This document shows positions 1 through 12,490 of a stretch of 64,000 nt of DNA, in pieces. The stretch spans positions 62,001-126,000 of the forward strand of contig MCFE01000185.1 of the NCBI GenBank assembly GCA_002104905.1. Direction: 5' to 3'. This stretch comes from Basidiobolus meristosporus CBS 931.73. Its lineage: Eukaryota; Basidiobolomycota; Basidiobolomycetes; Basidiobolales; Basidiobolaceae. Numbering within the stretch: the stretch's first letter is position 1; each line of letters starts with the position of its first letter. The translations under genes and the position numbers were made by a program. The notes below the pieces were generated by a model. That model worked only from the letters and a program-made list of their open reading frames with translations, had not been told where the DNA came from and searched no databases.

Positions 1-1860
1 GCAGACATATCTGATGTATTTGATGGCAAACATTACAAACAGCTAAGCAGTAAGGATACTTTGAAGGTATGTATAGCCATGCCTTTGCTTTAGCACTTGA
101 TGGATTCTCATTAAACAAGTACTCTACTACCAAATCCTGCTGGCCACTAATTCTCATCAATTGCCAGTGGGATAACAGTTTTGTATGCTTTCCAACAGGA
201 CAACAGTAAATGGCTGTCATATAAAAGCACATATTATTATCTGCAATGGAGATACCCCAGCCATCAGCAAGATAGCAGGTTTTTCCGGGCACAATGGACG
301 GTATTGCTGTCAAATGTATGAGATCCAGGGGATTTACTCCATACCTCATACACAGTATCATTACCCAGACACCAGCACTAAGAATATCATCTTTTCATAG
401 AGAATGTAAAGAAGTAAGCATGCAATTGCAGCAAAGTTTGCAAGCTATAAGCTGTTGGCCAGAATATGTAATTATTTTGAAACCAGAGATACTTAAGATA
501 GAGGGTATCTGATGGAGCAATAGTTTTCCACTGGGAGCAATGTACTTGCCTTTCAACAATATCTCTATACCATTGACTAAGTTGTACATGGGGCATTTCA
601 AGCTAAGTGAGCCCTTCAAGGTACCTGAGAAATTTGGAAGAATTGGCAAGAAATTCCAGAGTATCCACTACTCTAAGCACCTCCCATGGGCTCCAATTAA
701 TGTTCATATCCATATGCAACAATACAAATGCAAAGACCGGATGAACTGGACATGTATTTATTCAAGTGGTGTTTGGAAACCATTCCTACCAAGATTACAT
801 TGGAAGCATTGGGAGTCATATGTGAACATTGTAGAAATATTTATCCAGAAGTGGATCACCAATGCTAACTTGACACATCTACAGCTGTTGTGTGAGGAGT
901 TTGTAACAGGATTTGAGCAGCTATACTACAAACCTAAAGCTGAGTGCAAAGATCTCTGCCACTACTGTATCCACTCTCAACTCCATCTTGCATGGTGTGC
1001 AGAGACTATTGGACCTTGCTTCACCTTTTGGGAGTTTTGTATGGGACAGAAGTGTGGGGAGATAGGAAGACAAGTCAAGTTGCAGGTACTACAATATCCC
1101 AACCTCATCAAAAATATTACCTTCAAGTCCATCATGGATGTGATGAGTTGGCATATGGAGGACAGCCAGAAAGAGTAGGAAAATACTCAGGACAAATGTG
1201 CACAAGGAGACACCTATGCCTATGGCATCAAGAAGCTAAGCGGCCCTGATGCGTGGGTAATCAGTCAAGTAATGCAAAGTTGGGTTGGGTGCAACAAGCA
1301 ACTGATTTTATCAGGAAAGCTCTACCAAGATATGCCAGCTTTCTCATGTTCACAAGCCAACTTCTACACCATTTGATATAGATCTCACACAAACAAAAGC
1401 CAGAGCACACTTATAAGGGGGACTAGAATCCAGCAGGGAGAAGGAATATATATGCTAAGTAACCAGAAATTCTTTGCAGATATTCACAAGGTATTCATGG
1501 TAGAAGTTGCAACAAGCAAGCATATGCTTGCAGATGCATATGTTACCAGCAGTACAAGGTATTTGGCAACTTTGCAAGTATTGCAGCAAAAAGCCATAAA
1601 GTTGAGGTGATAGAGGTATGTCAATTGTGGCAAGTATGCATGTTAGTGGAGGTTAGTAAGCAGGAGGCCATAGTTTTTTTTGATTCAGACTATATGTGGA
1701 ATACTCAAGGTAGTAGTGGGTAAGCAAATAAAGAGGGGTGATTCTACACTGGAATATATGAATTGCACAAGGAGAGGTAGAAAATGGAAATACCACTTGG
1801 CAAAATGGTACAGTAGCATTATACAGAACCAGCAGTAGGCCGCCATACTACCAATATAAT
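1..1860 (+). pseudogene. Plavaka-like transposase remnant, copy 1 (cut by window edge)
   Basis: Degraded coding sequence of a large cut-and-paste DNA transposase of the Plavaka/KDZ-CACTA type. Conceptual pieces in shifting frames follow the family order: FDGKHYKQL (about 20-45), a segment with NGDTPAISK and GFSGHNGRY (about 230-300) resembling the family's TGDxPAxxKLxGxxGHN motif, then 540-1178 with the late motif GPCFTFWEF followed by GEIGRQVK, like the GPxxxxWxFPxERxxGxxxR motif of relatives. The frame changes several times and stops are common, so no working protein is possible. The 3' half (about 1030-1860) is repeated at 32.65-33.48 kb, and 1490-1630 also at 10.34-10.51 and 10.98-11.13 kb. 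The 5' end lies outside the window. Family assignment is from remembered motifs. Confidence 0.7.
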
Positions 1861-2099
1861 GCCATAAGAGTCTTGCTATGAGGCTGTCAGAGTACCATCA
1901 AGCTTCTTGCCATACAAAGTAATTGGATGTCCTGGCCAACTGGATCCACTTAACATAGCTATAGAGTTCTAAAAGACCACAACAATACCATGCAAATATT
2001 GCCACAGCACCAATAAAATATTGTCAAGTTTTATCCCTTTATTTTATTGTAAAATTAGCAAAACACTGTCATGATACTGTTATTAGATTGTTAGCAGGG

Positions 2100-2870
2100 T
2101 CACTAATTCTTAGATGCTGGTATTATGATGGTCTCTTAATGGGATCCTGACGGCTGATCTGGATTGACTCCACCTGTGGGACCAAATTATTTTTCATAGG
2201 GAAAAAATGCTGGCTATTTTACTGATGGCTGGGGCATCACTAACTCAGATAATACTATGCCCTTAATATGATGGTCATATAGTAATATCCAGCTGAAGAG
2301 CATACATGCTTCATCCAGCAATAGATATAGGTAGCAGTACAGGTTAACAGTGATTTAGGCCCAGATACCAGAGAGACTATTATCAGATTTCTGCTCTGAC
2401 ACCATACAATTGGCCACAGATTCAGGTTGATGAGAATGAATGGCCAGCAGGATTTGCTTGTAGAGTACTTGCCTGATGAGAATCCATAAAGTACCAAGGC
2501 AAAAGAATGTTTATACATATCTTCAAAGTAGCCCTTGCTTCTTAGTTGTTATAATGTGTGCCATTGAATATACTGAAAATGCTTCTGCTCAACTGAGTCT
2601 GAGTAGATATCAATGGCACTTCAGTGACTGACAAATAACTAAGTATGACTTTTATGTTAAAATGCTGCCTGTGATCCATGTAATACTACCCATGTGGTCT
2701 GTGTGCTTCATTGCTGAGAGGCTTGTCACAATGGCCATATGGACTTTTTTCTCTTCTCTTACAGCATTGAGTCAAAGTTGTCTTTTCCACAGGGCAAACC
2801 AATTGACGTTCAATAATACAATGCTATTAAATCACTTTTTTTCAATACTAATGTTAATTTAAGAAAGTTT
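2100..2870 (-). pseudogene. Plavaka-like transposase, internally deleted 5' fragment
   Basis: On the minus strand 2518-2255 reads HSFALVLYGFSSGKYS followed by ILINLNLWP, the segment just before the TGD-like motif in copy 1. Upstream of it (2870-2640) the DNA matches 14.44-14.19 kb, the 5' flank of another Plavaka copy, so the piece in between (the N-terminal coding part kept at 14.2-13.0 kb) has been lost. Stops and frame changes show it is dead. Confidence 0.5.
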
Positions 2871-2879
2871 TGTGTATCC

Positions 2880-3592
2880 AACATTGCACCTACATGAATA
2901 TAAGACTGATTTAAATCCTTCTACTCAAGCTATGTAAGCTTGATCCAACTTTCCTGAACTGGCTCAAGTGCACTCAAGTTTTTCCACTCAAATCATGACA
3001 AGATATGTACATAGTCATGATTCAAGATAGTGTAACCATGTTTTCAAGCACAAAGCTCATTTCCTGATTTATAACTGGCTCTCAGATGATGATCATCTGC
3101 TGAGCTTGGCATAAACAGGAAATAGGGTATCTTGGCTAAAGCTATCCTAAAGGCTTGTCCTAGGCAAACAAACATACTACCAGTTACAGCTGCAGCTCTG
3201 GAATTAAATAATGAGGTATTGAACTGTTTGTTTTCATTCTACAACTGAAAACTGCTTCACAATTGACACCTTCACAGCAGCATAGTTATTCTGGTACCTA
3301 ATGTGAGTCATCAAATAGCTACCATTGGCGACAAGCCTTATGATCTGCTGCTTGAATATATAAGTTGGAGCAGTTTCCAGTGGGATCAGTCAGTTCTATA
3401 TCAAGTCTATGATAATACCAATGCTAACTATCAAGTCTGTAGTATCAGTCATTAGAAGCCTTGGCAGATCCTTATCAGCAAGAAGTTAATCTATAAAGTA
3501 TGATCTGATTGTGTGATGATGATGCTGTTAAACAACACACCTCCAACAACTCTTATAAGAAATATGATTAGTCAGCATTAGACGCTATAGTG
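2880..3592. other. CpG-poor repeat-type DNA, nothing recognised
   Basis: AT-rich, nearly CpG-free sequence between a Plavaka fragment and the fold-back fragment inside copia copy 1. It might be the decayed 5' part of the copia element, but I could not find gag, a zinc knuckle or the integrase HHCC region. Confidence 0.4.
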
Positions 3593-3790
3593 TGCCAGGG
3601 AGGTTAAGTGAGCCTATTCTTGGACACAGAGTGAAACATAGCTCTTCATCTTTGTGCAAAGCAGCCCCTTTGTTTTACTCATTATGCTGGTGAAAATCCA
3701 TTCTTTGACCTTTTTTTGGGATCAATGTTGTGCAGGATGTGCAAGAGAACAGAAGGACTGAAACATGCATCTGGTATTCATCCTGCTGAT
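3593..3790. repeat. Fold-back/PIF-type repeat fragment inside copia copy 1
   Basis: This stretch matches one arm of the palindromic element at 20168-20902: it shares GTGAAACATAGCTCT, AAGCAGCCCC and TTTGACCTTTTTTT. It directly precedes copia integrase coding sequence, so it appears to have inserted into, or deleted part of, that element. The terminal sequence is not preserved on the left. Confidence 0.55.
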
Positions 3791-5888
3791 CTACTGTTAT
3801 AGCTCTACAGACCACTGTTCTACATACTCCACAGCAAAATGGAGTAGAAGAACATGCAAATAAAAGAATAGTAGAGATGGGAATACCTGTGATAGATGAT
3901 AAGTGAAAGGACTGCACATTTTGAGCTGAAATTGTTGCTACCCTGTAATACATTAGGGACTAGAAGTCTAACAGCAGCACTACATGATTCTACACCCTTT
4001 CAAGCATATTTATGCAAAAAACCAGACCTCCAGTCCCTTGGGATCTTTGGTAGCAGTGACCTTTATTGCATCCCAGACAAAAATGGCTCAAAGCTGGAAC
4101 CAAAGAGTAGAAAAGGAAACTCTCTTGGGTATTGTGAAGATACTAAAGGCTACAGAGTGTGTAATGGCAAAAATCAGAAGCTGATCAAGAGCAGGGATGT
4201 TGTATTTGAGGAGAGTTCAGATCAGCAAATCACTAATAATATTGGCTAGTTGCCAGATGATGCAATCAACACTAATGAAGAAGATATAGATCTAATTCAG
4301 TCAGATACAGATGATAATTATATCAGGTCCAGATCAGTGCAGATTATTACAGCCTCAAGGTCTAGAGGCTACAATGTGGCAACAAGCCATGCAGGAGAAG
4401 TTCCAATCACTGATCAAGGCAAAAATGTGGGAACTAGTAGATTTACCAAGTGGGAGAAAGCCAATAGGATGTAGATGGGTCTACAAGATCAAGATAACCT
4501 CAACTGAAACCAGTGATAAGTACAAGGCTAGATTGGTGGCTAAAGGCTATTCCCAGATCCCAAGACTAGACTCTAAGAAATCATTTGATCTGGTTGCCAG
4601 TTCAACTCCATTAGGACAGTTCTAGCCCTGGCATCTGTACACAGTCTAGATCTACGCCAAATGGACGTCAAAATAGCCTTTGTAAATGGTGATTTTCAAG
4701 AAACTATATATATATGGAGTTACCAGAAGTTTACCAATCCAAAAGGCCCCCATAAGGTGTGCAGACTCACAGAATTGTTATTTGGGCTTAAGCAGGCACC
4801 TAGAGCATGATATAACAAGATTGACACATATCTAGAGGAGATTCAGTTCTTTTGTAGCACTGCAGATCACAGTATATGTGTGAAGCAGCTCAAAAAGGGT
4901 TCAATCATCCAAGTTCTTTATGTAGACAAGCTATAATAGCTACAAGTGACTACAAGGCACTAAAACCAACAAAATTGGATATCTTCAGCAGGCTTGAGAT
5001 GAAAGATCTTGGAAATTTGAGCTATTTTCTTGGAATTGGAGTCAGATTTGACATACCTACACAGTAAAGTCTGCTAATTAAGTTAATATACATCAGCAAC
5101 AGTCTTAGATGCATCAAAATCAAAAATTACAAGTCTGCAGCTACTCAATTGCAAATTATCTAGAATCAAGCAAATCTCAGCCGGTTTTAGGTCAAAACAG
5201 CACAAATATGGACCCCAACTTTCCCTATCAATCAATAGTTGGTAGCCAGATGTATTTGATTGTGTCTAAATGTGCAGAAGCTGCAGTGGCAGTTGGAATA
5301 GTCAGTCAATGTATGCAGAATAATGTATCAGACTAAATTTCAGAAGTTAAGCGGATTTTCAGATATTTAAAGGCACCATGAATATGGCACTGGAATACTC
5401 TGATGCAGCTAATGGGCAAAATTTGATGGTTATAGTGATTTGGACTGGGGTAGGGATCTGATTGACAGATGCTCTACCACTGGGTATGTATTTCTTTATG
5501 CTGGTGCTGCTATTACTTGGAATTACATAAAAGAACCAACTGTGGCCCTATCTAAAGCTCAAGCTGAATATACGGCTCCTTACCAAGCAATATGGCTACA
5601 GAAATTACTAAAAGAGTTAGGCTTCAATTCAGATGAACCAACATGTGTTTACAAAGATAACAAAAGTTGCAATTCATTGGCTAGTAATCCTACTAATCAT
5701 GCCAGAACTAAGCACATAGATGCACAACACCACTTTGCAAGGAAAGCTGTAGAAAATAACTTAGTAGAGTTAGTTTACTGTCCAACCAAGAAAATAGTGG
5801 CAAATTTATTGACAGAACCACTAGCTAGACCGCAACTTGAGATTCTTGGAGAGGAATTAGGACTAAGATACTATTTGGTTGAGAGGAG
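3791..5888 (+). pseudogene. Ty1/copia retrotransposon pol remnant, copy 1
   Basis: Pieces of a copia polyprotein in the right order but in several frames. The integrase end has TPQQNGVEEHANKR at about 3825-3880 (family TPQQNGVAER). Then come GYCEDTKGYRV and SRDVVFEE (4127-4215), the reverse transcriptase start GCRWVYKIK and KARLVAKGYSQ (about 4465-4555), and the RNase H end at 5440-5910 with KTKHIDxxxH-like ARTKHIDAQHHF. The YVDD active-site box reads YVDK followed by stops near 4916-4935, so the reverse transcriptase is dead. A purine run GAGAGGAG sits immediately before the 3' LTR, as a polypurine tract should. Confidence 0.85.
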
Positions 5889-6256
5889 TGCTGACCTAAT
5901 GAAGTATTAGGTATCATTTAACAGCTAAAAATTTTCTTACAATTCTAGACTAGTTTGAGTCACTTTGCGCCTAATTTGCTGCTCCAACTATGCCAGTTTC
6001 TACAGATCTACAATCCTATGATTATTCTTTAATAGTCAAGATCAAATTACCACTTTTACCTGGCATTATCTACTAACCCTAAAATTGTTACAGAATGCTC
6101 CTGAATGTTAAGAAACCCTCCTTACTTGGTGTTACCGCTGTATTACTTCTACAAAGGTATAAATACTTATCCTCTTCAAGAATAAAGCACAGTTCAGCTA
6201 TTATCACTACTTCTTGATAAGTTCCTTGTATCCAAATCCCTTCTTAAATTGCAACA
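5889..6256 (+). repeat. LTR family A, 3' LTR of copia copy 1
   Basis: 368 bp beginning TGCTGACC and ending TTGCAACA, directly after the copia polypurine tract. It matches the solo LTR at 13372-13740 and, inverted, 8040-8408 along its full length. It contains GTATAAATACT, a likely TATA box, at about 6157-6168. Confidence 0.8.
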
Positions 6257-8039
6257 TATAGGAGTAGAGATCAGATACTCTTGTGGCAGAAATTTGCATA
6301 TTGATGTATATGTTTGAAGTGTAGCTGCACATATCCAGTCACAAGCTTCTTCAACAAAATCCCAAAAGGCATCAAGTTTGCCTTGGCAATCTGCTCTTGA
6401 TAAAAATGGCTACAATCTCCACATATGACTTCCAATGCTTTCAATATACTTTTGGTAGAAATGGCTTCTGAAGCCCACCAGAATAAATACTTATCCAGTT
6501 CATGCAGTCCCTGCACATTTACTGTTGTATATATATATGAGCATGGATTGGAGCTGGTGAGAAGTACTTAAGATAGGGGGTATTAAGTAATATGTGGTCA
6601 ATTCTTTCAAATTTCTCCTGCATCTTGAAGGGAATGCTTAGCTAAGAATGTCCCCTGTACAACTTGGTCATCAGTACAGGGATATTGTTGAAAAGCAAAT
6701 GCATTGGTCCTGGTGGAAAGATTTTGCTCCAACAAGTACTCTTTATCTTAAGTATTGCCAGTTTGTGGCTAATTTCATATTCTGGCCAATAGTATATAGC
6801 TTGCCAACTTTGCTTCAATTACATGCTTATTCTGTAAGTTCACTCTGCAGGAAGATAATGTTCTTAGTGTTGATGTTGGGCTAATGATAATATGTGTGGG
6901 TTATGGAGTGAATCCCGGGGATCTTAGAAATTTGACAGCGGCACCTTCTAATGTGCCAGTACAAGCTAACTATCTTGCTGATGGCTGGGGTATCTCCAAT
7001 GCAGATAGAAGTTAGTAATATGCGCTCTGACATGATGGTCACTTACTGTTATCCCACTGAAAAGCTTACTCTATTCATCCAGCTATGGATACAAGTAGCT
7101 ATCCAGGTTGGACAGTGATTTAGGCCCAGATACCATTGAGACTACCATAGGATCTCTGCTCTGATACTATAAGATAGGCTGCAGATTGAGGCTCATAGGA
7201 ATGAATGGCTGGTGGGACTTGCTGCTAAAATACTTGTCTAATGAGAATATATCAAGTGCCAATGCAAGGGAATGGTCATATATATGTTATCAATAGCCCT
7301 TGCTTCTTAACTGCTTGTAGTGCTTGCCGTCAAGTATATTGGGTATGGTTGCACTTGATTGATACAGAGTATGGTACTTTATGGATTCACAATATGTATT
7401 GGACTGCATACTCTTCTTTGAATTGAGCAATATCAGGATATACCTGGATGGGAACAATGATATCCTCAGATGGTGGAGGATTCCTGGCAAGTTGGACACC
7501 TTGCTATGGTGTCATTCTCTGATGTGCGTGTCATGCAACTGTAAGAACATGCTGGAATCAGGATAGTCTCTGAGTCATATGTTGCTAGCCGCATGATAGT
7601 TGTCCATTTGTACCATGTATCTGAAAAGCTGCATCTTGGATTGATTTTGGCAAGAAGTAGTAATAAATCCTTAAAACCTCATTACTGATATTAGTGGAAA
7701 TGTGCCACTTCTCTAGCCACAACATCACATCATTTGCCAGTAGTTGGATTACTGGGCTCACTTGATACCTGAAGATATCTTCATCATTCTTTTGATAGGT
7801 GTTGTCTCATTGCATACTGGGATATGGCCAGGCTCATGCAGGGTTCCTTTGGGCTCAACTTCTTTTCCTGTTACTTTATTCCAAAGCTTCCTTTGCTTGA
7901 GGTAGATCTACATCCTGTTTCTTCAAAGTCTGTAGTTTCTCTCATCAAACCTCCACTATACTGGGAAGATGCTCATTTAGTTCTGTTTACTGGTAGATGT
8001 CACCTTCAGAATTGACTAAGACAACTGGGCCTCATAACC
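6257..8039 (-). pseudogene. Plavaka-like transposase remnant, copy 2
   Basis: Read on the minus strand, this copy runs from the N-terminal part (QVSPVIQLLANDVM at about 7750-7710) through LDGKHYKQLRSKGY (about 7335-7290) to the later region at 6516-6271 (LHELDKYLFWWASEAIS and KKLVTGYVQL). These segments line up in order with copies 1 and 3. Frames shift repeatedly and in-frame stops are frequent. The copy lies between two LTR-A sequences in opposite orientation (5889-6256 and 8040-8408). Confidence 0.7.
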
Positions 8040-8408
8040 TGCTGCAATTTAGGAAGTAATTTTGATATAAGAAACCTAACAAGAAATAGCAATCATAGTT
8101 GAACTGCTGTTTATTCATAAAGAAGCTCAGTATTTATAGCTTTGTAGAAGTTATGCAACTGTGACACTGAGCAAGGAGGGTTTCTCAACATGCAGGAGCA
8201 TTTTGTGACAGCTTCAGGGTTAGTACATAATATATGGTATAAGTGCTAATTTGATCTTGACTATAGGTGAGGAGTCATGGGATCATAGCTCAGCAGAAAG
8301 TGGCAGTGTTAGGGCTGTAATTTAGTCCTACAGTGACCACAACTAGTCCTGAATTTTTAAGTAAATTTTTAGCTACTGAATGACACCAAATAGTCCAATA
8401 TTTCAGCA
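8040..8408 (-). repeat. LTR family A, minus orientation
   Basis: 369 bp, begins TGCTGCAATTTAGG and ends CCAATATTTCAGCA on the plus strand, the reverse complement of the LTR-A consensus. The 5 bp on each side (TAACC and GCAAC) do not match, so this is not a clean solo LTR. It abuts gypsy integrase sequence on one side and Plavaka sequence on the other. Confidence 0.75.
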
Positions 8409-10335
8409 GCAACTTCTTATTCACTGGCTAGAGTTACAGCTTTAGCAACTGGCCATTTGGTGTTATGGTCAATTGCTACTATGATCCAGCAGTCACATTT
8501 TCTGGTGGCTGGCAGTCTTCTAATAAAGTCAACTTCCTATCTCTCAATTGGTCTTGTAGGCTCCAAAGGAAAGAGTTCAGCAATTCTCTATGGTTGTCCT
8601 TGATGGATTTGTCAATTTGGGCATGTTCTCACTAGCTTCTCAGGATCTTCTTTCACTCAGGTTCATCATGCTCTAGCTCTTACAAGGCTATACATTCCCT
8701 CAGCTCCAATATGTCCATATCCATTGTGCAGCTTATGTATTACATCCAGGCAAGCAACATAAAGGCAATAGGCAATAGGGGTAACATCAACAATTTGGTA
8801 GAGTGTTTCATCCTATATTACAAATTTGCTGACTTCATCCCAGATTATCTTCTTGATCACTCCATCCATCTCATTAGCAGAGGCTTGGACCTCCCAGTAC
8901 CTTGGTAATAAGCTAATCCAATCTGATTTATGCACTCAGTTGAGTTGTGCAACTTGTTCTAGTCTTGATAGGTATCAGCAACAGTGTTATTTTTGGCAAG
9001 GCAGTAGACAATCATCTAGTTAAATTGCTGAATGTATTTACTCCATCTTGCCATACTTCTGGAATAGAACCTTCTGAGTAAATATACACTTGAGTGAGGT
9101 GTTATCAGTCTTTGCAGTGCACTTGACTCCTTCAAAATTGCATCTCCATGTTTTCAAGCAGTGTATTATGGCAAGAATATCCTTTTCATGCACCTGATAG
9201 TCTTGTTCTGCTGAGTTCAGCTTCTTGGACTTAAAAGCAACTGAGTGGTCCTTTCCCTGATGTTTCTGGCTGAGTATTTCACCAATTGCATAGTCTGAAG
9301 CATATGTGTGCAGAGTAAACTCTTTTTGGAAGTATGAGCTTTTTAAGCTTGGCAGCTTAGCAAGTACATTCTTGAGCATTTGAAAGGCATTCTTGCAGGC
9401 TATGTCCCACTTCAAGGTGTTGTCTTTATTTAGGATATCAGTGGAGAAGGCTGCAATACTTGCAAAGGACCTTACAAATCTCCAATAATAGGAAACCATT
9501 CTAAGTAGTGATCTGAGCTTTGATATGCTACAGGGCTGCTTTGGATTCTTGATGACTACAGCCTTCTTGGGGTCTAAGGTCACTCCTGAGCTATTCGCTA
9601 TATGTCCCAGATATTCAATGTGCTCCCTCAACAATTCATACTTTGCTAGCTTACCATATAGCTTGCTCTTGCTTAGCTTCTTTAATGCCTTTTCAGTGTT
9701 CACTAAATGGTCCTTTTCTGCCTTGCTTTATACCAGTGTGTCTTATAGCTAGATTACCACAATTTTGTCTAATTACTCCTGAAAGACTGTTTCCATCAAG
9801 GTCAGCAATGTTGCAGGGGCATTAGTAGGCAAAAACTCATGACTTGGCACTTGTATATCTAAATCTGGCTCTGAATGCTGCCTTAGGGATGTCTGCTGGT
9901 TGTATCCTGGCATGGGGCCAATCTTGCTGAATATGGTAACTCCATTAAATTGGTCCACAAGCTTCTCACTCCAAGGTATAGGGTACATATTCTTGACAGT
10001 AACCAAGTAAAGAGCTCTGTAGTCAATGTACATCCTAGGCATTCCATCCTTCTTTTTTACTAAAATTACTGGTGCTCCCTAATGTGAACTGCTTAATCTG
10101 ATATATCCTTGCTCCTACAAATATTCTATTTCTTTCTTCATCTCTTCCAATTCTTATGGACTCAGTCTGTGAGGTGTCTTGCTCAATGGAGGGTCATCTG
10201 CTGTGTCAATGGCATGGTTCACTTTGCTGATTGATTGTAGGCTTACAAGCTCATCTGGATTCACATCTGCATATTCCTTTAGAAGGGCCTAGACCTGCTT
10301 ACTGACCTCCACCTATGCACACACTTGCTGCAATC
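8409..10335 (-). pseudogene. Ty3/gypsy retrotransposon pol remnant
   Basis: Minus-strand pol of a Ty3/gypsy element. Reverse transcriptase begins near 10200 with RLSP, ELEEMKKEIEYL and GAPVILVKKKDG, continues as YIDYRALYLVTVKN and NGVTIFSKIG (10042-9773), then palm/thumb and the RNase H entry at 9703-9038 (YLGHIANSSGVTLDPKK, FTLHTYASDYAIG, YQVHEKDILAI). Integrase core pieces follow at about 8560-8410 (IIVAIDHNTKWPVAKAV). The YLDD box at about 9755-9740 contains two stops. Gag, protease and a matching LTR pair are not recognisable. Confidence 0.85.
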
Positions 10336-10560
10336 AACACACTTCTATCACCTCAATTTACAGCTCTCTGGTTTGATACCTACAAAGTGGCCATATGCCT
10401 TGTGTAGTTGGCAACATATATATCTTGCAAAGATATGCTTGGTTGCTGCTACTTTTGCAATGAGTACCTCCTGAATATTTGCAAAGAACTTCTTGATATC
10501 TAACCAATATATTACTTCTACCTGCTGAGTTCTAATCCCACTTATAGGCATGCCCTGTGT
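10336..10560 (-). pseudogene. Plavaka-like element, 3'-end fragment
   Basis: The reverse complement matches 1400-1640 and 10960-11130 (TTTGCAAATATTCAGGAGGT, then the GTTGAGGTGATAGAAGT-like tail). It is only the extreme 3' part of the transposon and carries no intact frame. Confidence 0.6.
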
Positions 10561-10835
10561 CTTGTTTGTGGAAACTTCCTATTGAATGGAGTGGAAGTTG
10601 TCTTGTGACTAGCAGAAACCTGGCATACTTCAGTTGTACCTCAATTGCCAATTGTATTGACCTATACAAGTCTCTATACCCTACACTTACATTAAGCCCA
10701 ACACCACACTCAACAAGTAACTCCATTAATATCCAACACTCAATAAGTATCTTTGTTATAACACTCTGGTTCCACAACTTTGGCAGGAACCCAATGGCTT
10801 TATGCCACTGCTCATACACTGGTTCCCACTGTGTG
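10560..10835 (-). pseudogene. Unrecognised protein family X, copy 1 (fragment)
   Basis: Minus-strand open stretch with WEPVYEQWHKAIGFLPK, then KILIECWILMELLVECGVGL and VSVGYRDLYRSIQLAIEVQL. The same protein segment, in two frames, occurs on the plus strand at about 23.88-24.12 kb (WEPVNEQWLKATGIQPK and YRDLHRSVQFAIEVQL). Conservation at protein level between two otherwise unrelated loci says this was a real coding region. I do not recognise the domain. Here it is wedged between two inverted Plavaka 3' fragments. Confidence 0.45.
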
Positions 10836-11150
10836 TGGAGAATATTGGGCCTTACTTCACCTTTTGGGAGTTGCCTATGGAGCAGATGTGTGGGGAGATG
10901 GGAAGACAAGTCAAGTTGCAGGTACCACCATATCTCAATCTCATCAAGAATAATATCTTCAAGTCTGTCAAGAAGTTCTTTGCCAATATTCAGGAGGTAT
11001 TCATGGCAGAAGTGGCAACAACCAAGCATATGTTTGCAAGATGTATATGCTACCAGCAGTACAATGTATATGTCAACTTTGCAAGAATCACACTAAAAAG
11101 CCGTAAAGTTGAGGTGATAGAAGTATCTCAATTGCGGCAGGTGTGCTTAA
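10800..11150 (+). pseudogene. Plavaka-like transposase, C-terminal fragment (copy 4)
   Basis: Plus-strand reading IGPYFTFWELPMEQMCGEMGR then RQVKLQVPPYLNLIKN, the cleanest version in the window of the family's late GPxxxxWxxPMExxxGxxGR motif, followed by ANIQEVFMAEVATTKHMF. The methionine-glutamate pair corresponds to the usual M/FER. It joins at about 11150 to Plavaka N-terminal sequence in the opposite orientation, so the locus is rearranged. Confidence 0.65.
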
Positions 11151-12385
11151 TTGATACTGAGTGTGGTACCTTATAGCTACAAAGTATTTTTCAGACTGCA
11201 TGAGCTTCTTTAAATGGGGTATTACTGGAGTATATCTGGAGTCTGAACCATGTTTTACTCTAATGATGGTAGACTCCTGAGAAGTTGGATATCTTGTAAT
11301 TGTGGCATTTTCTGATGTGAATGCCATGCAACTGTTGACACATGCTGGTGTGGTAGGGTAAACATACCTCTAACAGACAAGCTTATTCATATAGCTATTA
11401 TGATACATTTATTCATATTTATCTTATCAATATTATCCCATACTTCTTTTGCCCATATTATCAGTATTATCCCATATGATGTTTACCCTCATTAGTTATT
11501 AGCATTAGTTATCCCAGATATTATTCAGCCTTGTGATCAGTATATGTATCTACATTAGGCATGTACCCATGTCACTAACTGTGATACATGACCTAAGTCT
11601 GTGCTACCATCTTACTATTTCAATACCATATATGGGATCTCTTTGCTACACAGGTTTCAGACTACTGATCCCTGATTGGTTGGATGTGCTGTGCCTTTTA
11701 GAACCCTCCAGGACCTTCTTGGAGTATTTTTAGCTCATAGTGATGTCATCAAGAATTCCACTGATGCCTGGGATCTTTTAGAACCTTGTCATTAGTAATC
11801 ACTTGGCAACCTAGAAAAGTATTTAAGGGAAGTCACTCCCTCATCAATGAACCATCCCTTCAATCAGTAACACATCTCCCTTATTGATTAGCAGTTGATA
11901 CTGCACCTGCCTTCAATGGTTACATCTCAAACCTGCCATCATGGAGTTTCAGGGTAGTGCACAAGACACAAAGAGGTCTTTGGAGACACTGGGAGCACTA
12001 AGGAAGCTAGAGAAGCAGGAGCTTTTACTATAGCTACATATTGACAAAGACACCAGCAGTTTAGACCCAGGGGTTATTGCTCCCATCAGACATCTCACAC
12101 ACCTGGAGTTGTGTAGCTTCTCCCAGGAGTACCTCTACACCACCACACCAGTATCAGGACAGTCTCTGGGTCATATGTTGCCAGGCACATGATGATTATC
12201 TATTTGTACCATGTACATGATGAGTTGCATCTTGGAGTGATTGATGTAAGAAATTGAAGTATATACACAAAGTCCTCTAGGCTAATACTCGTGAAAGCAA
12301 GCCACTACTCTAGCTACAACATCACACCATTCACAAGTAAATAGATTACAGGGGTCAGTTAGCTTTACAAAGTATCCTCAACATT
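11150..12385 (-). pseudogene. Plavaka-like transposase N-terminal fragment split by an LTR-B insertion
   Basis: Segments 12385-12146 and 11347-11150 (minus strand) together match the continuous N-terminal stretches at 7.75-7.33 kb and 13.80-13.10 kb. They are separated at 11348-12145 by an LTR-B sequence with gag-like coding sequence. This is therefore a transposon interrupted by a retrotransposon fragment. Confidence 0.5.
11348..12145 (+). mobile_element. LTR family B with start of a gag-like ORF
   Basis: An LTR-like stretch begins near TGTGGTAGGGTAAAC (11349) and runs to about 11930. It shares CATATATGGGATC, CTGATTGGTTGGATGTGCTG and ATTAGTAATCACTTGGC with the inverted copy at 16385-16953, and its first part with 15330-15473. 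AAGTATTTAAGGG (about 11817) looks like its TATA box. An ATG at 11941 opens a short gag-like reading starting MEFQGSAQDTKRSLETLGAL, lost after about 100 bp. Ends were placed by comparison, not by a visible target duplication. Confidence 0.5.
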
Positions 12386-12490
12386 TTTTTCTACAGGATT
12401 AGACTTGTTCTTTTGGATAGTGCCACATTGAGTCATGAGTGCCATATAATGCCATATTGTGCCAGGAAGGCCAAGAGGACTTTCACTTGG
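12386..12490. repeat. PIF/fold-back terminal repeat fragment
   Basis: Begins TTAGACTTGTTCT, TTGGATAGTGCCACATTGAG, matching the end of the palindromic element at 20168-20902. A TTA lies just outside the presumed GACTTGTTCT terminus, in keeping with the 3-bp TWA targets of PIF/Harbinger elements. Only about 105 bp remain. Confidence 0.5.

Noticed and set aside
3675-3953. 92-codon minus-strand frame
   Set aside because: It crosses the fold-back repeat and runs antisense to copia integrase.
8040-8408. Simple solo LTR like the one at 13372
   Set aside because: The flanking 5-mers differ (TAACC and GCAAC), so a clean insertion cannot be claimed.
10532-11029. 165-codon minus-strand frame taken as one protein
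   Set aside because: Its first half is antisense to a plus-strand Plavaka motif; only the second half (10835-10560) is conserved coding sequence.
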